Source: Siphonodentalium dalli
Lineage: Eukaryota; Mollusca; Scaphopoda; Gadilida; Siphonodentaliidae
Assembly: GCA_032622095.1 (NCBI GenBank)
Contig: CP136066.1
Span: 4,799,784 to 4,863,783, forward strand
Reading direction: 5' to 3'
DNA length: 64,000 nt
Shown: one piece after another, positions 57,713-64,000 of the stretch
Position numbering within the stretch: the stretch's first letter is position 1
Layout of the letters: every line of letters starts with the position of its first letter
The notes under the pieces: generated by a model
The model's input: the letters and a program-made list of their open reading frames with translations, nothing else
What the model was told of the DNA's origin: nothing
Database searches by the model: none
Translations under genes and position numbers: made by a program

Positions 57713-57870
57713 TCGCAGTCATATGGAAATTCTGGGCGCAAACGACCACGCATCATTGCAGGCAATATACAAACAACATAATATAGTGGAGCATACATAC
57801 TGCGATGTGGTGAGCATAACTTGTCGGGGAACAAACTATATAGCTCCAAAGGGTTCCAAGTATTAAACAG

Positions 57871-58032
57871 ATCATCTCAACGAGTGTTTTCATAATTAAG
57901 CAGGGTGGCGTTAGTCTGTATTGTAAGTTATTAACTCAATTCACGAGTGCGCAGCACGAATGGGCAGAGTTAATAACGCTCAATCAAGAGTAACGTCACT
58001 CTTCTTAATTATGAAAGCACGAGTGAGATGAT
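57871..58032. repeat. Hairpin, arms about 70 bp
   Basis: ATCATCTCAACGAGTG...CATAATTAAG and AGTTATTAACTC at the left are complemented by GAGTTAATAAC and CTTAATTATGAAAGCACG...GAGATGAT at the right, with several internal mismatches. The loop contains CACGAGTGCGCAGCACGA. Confidence 0.75.
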
Positions 58033-59240
58033 CTATCCAATTTTGACTATCCATGTTTCACGATTATATGCGATTCAGTATTCCTGATAGTCAATTGATT
58101 CGCTAAGCCATATTTACAAAATGAGCACTGAATTTGGAAATGTTAACCCATGATATTATATCAGCCAATTTGATGAGGTATCGTTGGAAAGTTTATTTTC
58201 CGAGTATTGCTTAGACCTATACTTGTATGTTTTGCTAAAATTCAACTTGGGGCAGCGCCATTGAGCCATGCCAAGAACGCGATGAGGTAATTTAAAGGCA
58301 GTATTGAGATGGTAATTGAAAGATAACATTTATTATGAATAGCTGAGTCATGGTCCAAAGTCTGAACATTTTATTATTATTATCGAGGGGGCAAGTGACC
58401 AATTTTGAATGGGGATTTCCATGCAAATATCAGCTGCAAAAGTTATATATTATACATTTGTCTGGGCACTAAAGCAGCCATAGTATAAACCAGACATTAC
58501 GTTGAACTGGCGGTTCCGCGTGTAAATTACCAATTTTGCTATATATTTATCTTTGGGAATTTTGTTCTGGAATTACAACACTTTTTCAACACTATTTTAA
58601 ACAGATCAATAGAAAATTTAAAAATAAATACATGAACTTGAACGTTTGAATGTTGATTCGTTCATTTCTTGGTAAGACAACACAAGCGCAGTGTCCTAGC
58701 CATTAACAGCCACATATAAAACAAAGGCACTTAGGCTATATACCGTCTAATGATGTGGTTAAAGATGCCAAAGTTGCACCGCTGGAGTCATGGACATGGG
58801 AGATAAGCACTAACTATGCCATTACATTTTAAAACACTTCTTCAAAAATTTCCTTTATTTCGTCAAAAACACTTCTTCAAATACCTCCGTTATTTAATTA
58901 ATAACAATATTTTCTTCTTTTAGGATCACACGTATCAAAATGAGAGGATATGGTGATCCCCCTTTCATGGCATCACCACTTTGATATATGATCGTGCCTT
59001 CATTGAGCCACGAGTGACTCCTGATACGAGGATAACATATTATATGATACCCTATCCTACGAAGGATCACATATTGTGTTATATCTACACCCGTGCGCAT
59101 GGCCTGTACATATAAGTCATCTCCATGATATGATGAGTCTAATTGTGTGGTTTTAAGCTGACAACAGTGGCGCCAATCGAGTCAGGGATGGAGGAGATAA
59201 AGGGCACCAAAATTAATATACATATGTTTAGCGCCGATTT
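58033..59240. other. No gene seen
   Basis: AT-rich, no conserved frame. No repeat beyond single words was recognised. Confidence 0.4.
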
Positions 59241-59248
59241 CACCAAAT

Positions 59249-59350
59249 ATTATAACGGTGTGGTTTACGGGCGGATTATAACGGTGTGGTTTACTGGCGG
59301 ATTATAACGGTGCGGTTTACGGGCGGATTATAACGGTGTGGTCTACGGAT
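59249..59350. repeat. 26-bp tandem repeat, four copies
   Basis: TTATAACGGTGTGGTTTACG with GGCGGA repeats four times with one or two substitutions each. Confidence 0.9.
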
Positions 59351-60800
59351 GGCACATACATTGGTGCCGTTTGGGCTAGATATTGGGAGGGGGCACTATA
59401 ACATTGGCAATAAAGTTTTAGTCACACGATTTCCACCATAGTGATTTCCATGATACAAGGAATTAAACTGTTGTTTTTAAAAGAAAAAAAGCTCAATATA
59501 TCAATAGAAAAAACACGCCGTAATCACGTAGATATTTGGGTTATAAATTATACCGCAAATAGCATCAAATCATGTCGGCGACGCCAATATTGTACAACTT
59601 GGCGCTATGGATAATACCATTCGATATAATAAGGTACGTTAATCATACTTACGATCAATACGTAGTCATAACACTATGGAAATGGATAATAAACAGCAGC
59701 ACAAATAAAAAAGGTATGCACGTCTTCAATGTGCCGGTATTTTTATCCGCCATGTAAAGTGCTGTCATAAACACATTGCTACTAGTAAAGTATCAGATAA
59801 TTAAATTATAAACATGGCACACATATTCATGTATGTATTGATGATCAATCTCGTCCAAAAGTCAATATAATCGAAAAAGTGCCTCAATGATTTGGGTGAA
59901 AGGGTTACGCCAACCGTGTACGTTAGAAGATGAAAGTACAAGGAGCGCTAAAATCCTCGATAGCGTTCCAGTACATGTCAGAACAATCGATAATTAAATT
60001 CAATCCCAATCAACGCTGCCTATGTGTTAACTTCTGTCTCCAATCGCTCATATATGCACCATCGATTTATCGCTCAAATCATCATTTCTTACAAAATAAA
60101 TACAATGCTACTGAACTCAAAATCAAAAGCTGTATATCAAGAACATAGTAACGAATGCGTGCAATTCCATACACTGTTCTGTTCGCAACTTTTCTCCTAT
60201 ACCCCTGGATCGATTTCAACCAAATTAGGTGTGGTGACTCCGGGCAATCATGCGGATAGTATAACGGCGTTACGTTTTCAAAATATTGATTTTAAAATAG
60301 GAACAATTTAATTTAAAACAAATGTGTGAAATTGAGTTAAAGTGAGTAAGGAGTTGAATCTAACAAGAAACACAATTTAAAATTTAAATTAAATATGTTT
60401 GTTTCAAATTTAATTAATTTAGTTTTTAAATTAAAATTTTCAAATGATCAAAATGTGCGCAAAGGTGTCGCAGGCTCCTATCGCACAAAGGGGCAAGTCC
60501 ATCTGACGCGCGAAATAAAGGCTCCATAGTCGAATCAATCCTGGACCCAGAGGCCAGTCAAGTAAAGGCATTTTGTTTATTAGTGCACAAAAAACATTTA
60601 AAACAAAAACAAAAAAACAATATCGAAATTGAAAAAAACTTACCCCCACACATGTTGTAGGCGTGAGTGCTTCTCGCTTATAAATTTCTAATCAAAATAT
60701 GTTCGCTGTCGTAAACAAATATTTTCGCAATAAATAAAACGCGACAGTCCGCATACGGAAAGTACGATTAATGATATCGATGATACCGAAATACTACTGC
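59350..60800. other. No gene seen
   Basis: Short frames at 59572, 59930, 60024 and 60440 have no recognisable domain. An AAATTTAAATTAAA-rich tract lies at 60310-60440. Confidence 0.4.
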
Positions 60801-60823
60801 TAAACCACTGGTCTGGCTGGACC

Positions 60824-60915
60824 AGGTTTAAACCAGAGATGACGAATGTGTCAATTAGACACGCGGTCTCGGTTTAAACCACGGATTTAGCTGTCAAACG
60901 GCGGTTTAAACCTAG
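60824..60915. repeat. Three GGTTTAAACC palindromes
   Basis: The 10-bp palindrome GGTTTAAACC occurs three times within 90 bases (near 60828, 60874 and 60905), with further CCACTGGTCTGGCTGGACCAG pairing at the left. It is probably a degenerate repeat or a protein-binding cluster. Confidence 0.5.
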
Positions 60916-61412
60916 ATATTTACGTAGATATTTTAAATCTGAGATGATGAATCCGGCCACTGAGCTTCTAATGAGTTATCCATATTCCAGAACGGGCCAA
61001 TATTCAAGCAAGTGAACAGTGAGGCACATCCTGAATTAAACTAGCATAGTAATATGTTTAGCTATATCGATGTAGTTGGATGGGGATATTAACGTTTTGT
61101 GAATTCGCTAAAAGAGGGATAATACAAAATTCACACATATAATTCATAATCAGTTTCGCACTAATGCTGTCCTATGTGTGATTTTGGGACGAAATAATAT
61201 ATTCGTATCCACGAGAATGATAAAGCATGACGGCACACGGTAAAAAACATTAGCATTCAGTTCGCTGAAATGGTATTATGAATAAATAACGTCATGTTGT
61301 TGTCATTTATAAAGACATACTACAGCATACAGCATACTGGAAAATATTGGATTTGGCAAATTAACACAATAATTACTATTTATATAGCGATTTATACCAG
61401 ATGACCAAGAGT

Positions 61413-62658
61413 CTCCAGGGATGTGGCTAGAGGGGGGGGGGGTGTGAGGGGGTGTCTCACCCCCCAGCAGAGAGCTATATTTTCAATAGTTGGAAATTTC
61501 ATACCTGCCACAACGAAATTTCACACCAACAATAGGTTGAAAATGTTCTTGTAGTTTGATTATAATACAATTTATTGGGGGAATTCATTGTTTTTTCGAC
61601 CAATATTTGCATATGTTCCTATTTTTGGTCAAATTTTTTTTACAGAAATGGTCATCAGTTGGAAATTTTCCAACCTTAGGGGGTGACAGGTTGGAAATTT
61701 CCAACACTTGGAAAGCTTGTGTCCTGGTCTCTCCCCCGTGGCCAGTCAACAACTTCTAGTTAATTTAAGAAAACAATATTGTCATACAATTGGTCAACAT
61801 TGTCATTGGAAATGTCATCAGTTGGAAAATTTCCAACCTAAGTGGGGGTGTAGGGTTTGAAATTTCCAACAGTAGGAAGGCTTGAGGCTAGTCTAGATGT
61901 TAGGATTTTGCGATTTTCTTGTTCAGATTTCAAAATTTTCGCACACCGGACCGAACCATGGTCGGCCCGGTGTGTCATTGCCCCATCCACATGGCCAATA
62001 CAAAACTGCTAATTAGTTTAGCAAAACAATATTTTACTACATTTGGTCAAACTTGTAGACATAAATGGTCATCAGTTGAAGAATTTTCCAACCTGAGAGT
62101 GAGTATGAGGTTTGAAATTTACAACACTAGGAAAGCTTCAGTTGAGGCCAGTCTAGATGCTAGGATTTGCGATTTTCTTGTATAGTTTTCAAAATTTTCT
62201 CACACTGGGCCGAACAACCATGATCGGCCCGGTGTTTCCTAGTCTGTTGTCGGTAGCTGTGTGCATTTGTCTGGAATTAAATCACTAGTTGTTTTTTTGG
62301 GGGCAATTTTCAGGTTAAAATATCTTAATGTTCTCATACTGGGAAAATAGAAGCATGGCTTATGAATATATAGGAAATTAGGCCTGAGCATGAGGTACAA
62401 GGGGGGGGGGTGCAAATGGAATTATGCAAAAAGTTGTGTTGTACGATTCGATTCAAGGGGGGAGGGTGCAAATGGAATTATGAAAAAAGTTGTGTTGGTA
62501 TGATTCCGACTCAAGGGGGGGGGGGGGTGCAAATGGAATTATGCAAAAAAAAGTTGTGTTGGTGTGATTCCGACTCAAGGGGGGGGGTGCAGTTGGAAAT
62601 CCCCAAGGTGGACACCCCCCCCCAGCGGAGACCCTCTAGCCACATCCCTGCCAAGAGC
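61413..62658. mobile_element. Non-autonomous hAT element, copy 2, inverted
   Basis: It starts CAGGGATGTGGCTAGAGGGG at 61416 and ends CTAGCCACATCCCTG at 62650. The interior is the reverse complement of 51855-53072 at high similarity. CCAAGAGT at 61405 and CCAAGAGC at 62651 suggest a target duplication with about three extra bases at the left boundary. G-tracts of 8-10 bases recur. Confidence 0.85.
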
Positions 62659-62659
62659 G

Positions 62660-63475
62660 CTTGCATCCCTACTAGTACCCTGCCCTCTATCACACGTTAC
62701 ACACACATACATCTATACACACTTCATAGACATGAACAGAAGAGCTGATGGCATAAGATAACACATACATAACAATGTTTAAACAACATCTGAGATAACT
62801 TCCCATAGTGAGCACAGAATAATTCACTCTTAACACAGATTTTAATTCGGTCAGAGAATATGCAAATCTTGTGTCGTGTCTCAGTGAGTTCCAGACATTT
62901 GGAGCATACGAATAAAATGCTACATCGCCGTTTTTAATTTTGTGATGGAATATCCATATGAACTTGCTTGCGTCTTTGACCTCAGATTCATCAGTGGAAC
63001 GTACATGCTTAAACGTTTATCATGCTTCAAAATCCAGCTATACTAGTAGAAAGGAGAACATGCCTGACCTTATCAACGTTCTTATGATACTCCAGGCATT
63101 TTGTTGCACATCAAATTAAAGTACACGTCGAACTTTGGTTTACTGTCTGTTTAGCCATGTATATTTGTTTTCATTTGCCCACCGAACATGAGGGTTATCG
63201 GTTGTCTATGCCATGATATATATATAAAGAGTTATTGATTAATTGACTGATTAGGTTTCAGTCGACGCTGAGCAATCCCACGACTAAGAAGATAATCCAG
63301 TTGAACAAAACTATCGGAGCAAAGCAAATTTGTATACATAGCAGACAGTGGATGAAAGAAAAATATTGAGCTATGTACAAATAAAACACCTGCGAATAAA
63401 TGTTTCCTGTCGGAGACAGGAATAACAATTCAAGAACCGACTAGTATATATATCGACGTACATATCTTATATAAT
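62660..63475. other. No gene seen
   Basis: No conserved frame, RNA gene or repeat was recognised. Confidence 0.4.
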
Positions 63476-63512
63476 TTAACCCTTTCATGACGGGAGCTGC
63501 GCTGGCGCAACA
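63476..63512. repeat. Left end of a TTAA/CCCTTTC-type MITE, truncated
   Basis: TTAACCCTTTCATGACGGG followed by AGCTGCGCTGGCGCAACA matches the left end and, in complement, the right end of the degenerate element at 24483-24694. The rest is missing or displaced by the next element. Confidence 0.5.
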
Positions 63513-63761
63513 TTAAAGGATTACTCCGGTCTAGATTTTGTTTAAACCTTTCAAGTTTGACACTGCGTGTCGCTAGTAGTCCCTCGTGTGACGCCAAATG
63601 AGAGGATCATTAATTATTCAGACTACATAATCCATGATGGAAAATTAAATCGGCTTAACTTCAATTATGGGCGGCCTACCACAAACTTTTTCGGCACTGT
63701 GATCAGTGGAATAGCGGCGATCGATAACGATACAAAAATCTAGACCGGAGTAATCCTTTAA
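63513..63761. mobile_element. 249-bp MITE with TTAA and AGGATTACTCCGGTCTAG ends
   Basis: TTAA at 63513-63516 and 63758-63761 bound inverted repeats AGGATTACTCCGGTCTAGAT and its complement. The TTAA could be a target duplication or part of the ends. It sits directly against the truncated element at 63476, so it may be nested in it. Confidence 0.8.
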
Positions 63762-64000
63762 AGACGAAAGTAATTACATCTGAAGAGAGGCATGACCAGC
63801 TGAATTATTGACCAAGGTCAACTGAATTGTCTTAACGCAATACACGTCAAAGAACAAAGTGGACCATTTGCTAAGACGTACCGCATGTCGACGCTTCGCG
63901 TGATGTGACCACCATAGTATAACGATGACTCACACGCCACACGGAATGCACCCCTCAACAAACAGGGTGCCACATTAATGGACGTGTATCCATCGCAGTG
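63762..64000. other. No gene seen
   Basis: No feature was recognised up to the window end. Confidence 0.4.

Noticed and set aside
62410-62748. Frame encoding repeated Met-Glu-Leu-Cys-Lys-Lys
   Set aside because: It comes from the repeated units and G-tracts at the end of the hAT MITE; the mirror frames at 51.8-52.2 kb have the same origin.

Overview
The window looks like nuclear DNA of a marine invertebrate, most probably a lophotrochozoan such as a mollusc. The signs are spliced genes with GT/AG introns, very low gene density, abundant MITEs and tandem repeats, a non-LTR retrotransposon with an AP-endonuclease, an invertebrate-type LBP/BPI gene, and the short palindromes ACATGT and ACCGGT scattered densely through the first 22 kb. 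The species assignment is inference; nothing bacterial, organellar or viral was recognised.

Layout. 1-5.4 kb: hairpin MITE, small tandem repeats and unassigned DNA. 5.4-12.4 kb: an array of about 0.8-kb repeat units carrying two nested transposons, a piggyBac-type MITE and a 1.2-kb foldback element; both have unoccupied target sites in sister units. 12.7-15.2 kb: a roughly 160-bp tandem repeat split by a 646-bp MITE. 15.5-20.8 kb: hairpin MITEs and dispersed repeats. 21.5-22.2 kb: a small unidentified gene on the minus strand with two phase-compatible exons and a plausible ETS/YY1 promoter. 23-24 kb: three copies of a 350-bp tandem repeat.

28.1-38.9 kb is the main genic region. Three minus-strand exons join in frame into the signal peptide and N-terminal part of an LBP/BPI (bactericidal permeability-increasing) protein. 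Later exons were not found. Intron 2 holds, on the opposite strand, a broken FEN1/XPG-like (PIN-fold) nuclease gene with a C-terminal CXC zinc cluster. This gene is split by about 2.35 kb of a 38-bp minisatellite whose monomer matches the gene's own codons for the conserved acidic E-D-T motif. This is the most unusual object in the window. Intron 1 holds a frameshifted YqaJ/lambda-exonuclease-type nuclease fragment and a large inverted-repeat element.

39-48 kb: MITEs, satellite-like repeats, a tRNA-derived SINE and degenerate hAT remnants. 48.05-53.73 kb: a minus-strand non-LTR retrotransposon with a 22-bp target-site duplication, interrupted by a 1.2-kb non-autonomous hAT element with an 8-bp duplication. 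54-64 kb: more MITEs, including second copies of the piggyBac-type and hAT elements, long hairpins and short tandem repeats; no confident gene. Apart from the BPI exons and the small gene at 21.5 kb, the coding-like material is mobile-element or pseudogene sequence.
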